Shown here: positions 63,905 to 64,000 of the stretch, piece by piece | Layout: each line of letters starts with the position of its first letter | Position numbering within the stretch: the first letter of the stretch is position 1 | NCBI RefSeq assembly: GCF_000412695.1 | Contig: NC_021499.1 | Span: 2,976,001 to 3,040,000 of the forward strand | From: Pseudomonas resinovorans NBRC 106553 | GTDB lineage: Bacteria; Pseudomonadota; Gammaproteobacteria; Pseudomonadales; Pseudomonadaceae | Length of the DNA: 64,000 bases | Direction of reading: 5' to 3' | The notes under the pieces: generated by a model | The model's database searches: none | The model's input: the letters and a program-made list of their open reading frames with translations, nothing else | Told to the model about the DNA's origin: nothing | Position numbers and translations under genes: made by a program

Positions 63905-64000
63905 ATGCAGTGAACCAAACCCAGATTTCCCGCGTCTGCCACATCGTCAAGGGCGAGGTGGTGGAGGGGGCTGAGCTCGAGTACGGCCCAGCTCATGCAC
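63901..64000 (+). CDS. N-terminal fragment of a gene coupled to the LuxE-like enzyme
   Basis: 33 residues visible, starting MNAVNQTQISRVCHIVKGEV; the frame is open at the window end. The ATGA overlap shows translational coupling with the adenylating enzyme. By analogy with LuxE-LuxC pairs it could be an acyl-CoA/acyl-protein reductase, but nothing diagnostic is in view. Confidence 0.6.
   Translation, partial: MNAVNQTQISRVCHIVKGEVVEGAELEYGPAHA

Noticed and set aside
1..64000. CRISPR array or tRNA/rRNA genes
   Set aside because: No regularly spaced identical repeats and no cloverleaf or rRNA-like sequence were noticed on either strand by eye; weak tRNAs could still be missed without a covariance search.

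Overview
The window reads as chromosome of a high-GC gammaproteobacterium, most probably Pseudomonas in the broad sense. The grounds are a DUF1329/DUF1302 pair, a MexT-like LysR regulator, a GNAT/GreA-B fusion, etfBA and acnB sequences of Pseudomonas type, and intergenic repeats of a kind common in that genus. This assignment rests on recognition by eye, not on a database search.

1-15.3 kb: the 3' end of a LuxR-type regulator is followed by an outer-membrane pair (DUF1329 and DUF1302, minus strand). Divergent from these is a ten-gene plus-strand cluster: Tat-exported peptide-type substrate-binding protein, flavin reductase with a Nudix-like tail, luciferase-like monooxygenase, tautomerase, alpha/beta hydrolase, two ABC permeases, a double ABC ATPase, a PuuC-like aldehyde dehydrogenase and a TetR regulator. 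The divergent promoter carries three near-identical TGTAC-N4-GTACA palindromes. Together they look like one import-and-oxidise catabolic module for an unknown, probably hydrophobic or terpenoid-like substrate, repressed by the TetR protein.

15.3-34.5 kb: a YkgJ-like protein; a tightly overlapping marR-FUSC-DUF1656-HlyD-NodT efflux operon; a MexT-like LysR gene; a small exported charged protein; a GST; an XenA/YqjM-like ene-reductase; a 940-residue winged-helix/NTPase/TPR regulator; a minus-strand five-gene set (Tat-exported VOC protein, aldo/keto reductase, SRPBCC protein, glycine-betaine-type binding protein, royal-jelly/yellow-type beta-propeller); and a NemA-like ene-reductase divergent from that set. 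Three copies of a ~180-290 bp intergenic repeat lie at 0.8, 15.9 and 22.4 kb.

34.5-53.3 kb: accessory region. It holds hipBA behind a four-site operator array, a BRO-N antirepressor preceded by a chain of mutually exclusive hairpins resembling the phage C4 antisense RNA arrangement, a GNAT/GreA-B fusion, an unknown 554-571 aa protein bracketed by a 290-bp direct repeat, a DCL/DUF3223 protein, a membrane protein with an AbiC-like N-terminus, a broken IS630 transposase, an intact IS3 element, a YobI-like P-loop NTPase (1264 aa) and a SIR2-domain protein (1268 aa). The two large genes are each bracketed by imperfect ~62-64-bp palindromes. It looks like an anti-phage defence island.

53.3-64 kb: panC, acnB and etfBA, then an ArsR-MarR double-HTH regulator, a TauD-type dioxygenase, a DHA2 MFS exporter and, divergently, a LuxE/PaaK-like adenylating enzyme translationally coupled to a further gene cut by the window end. 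The company kept by panC, acnB and etfBA suggests these could be paralogues tied to a specialised-metabolism locus rather than the housekeeping copies.
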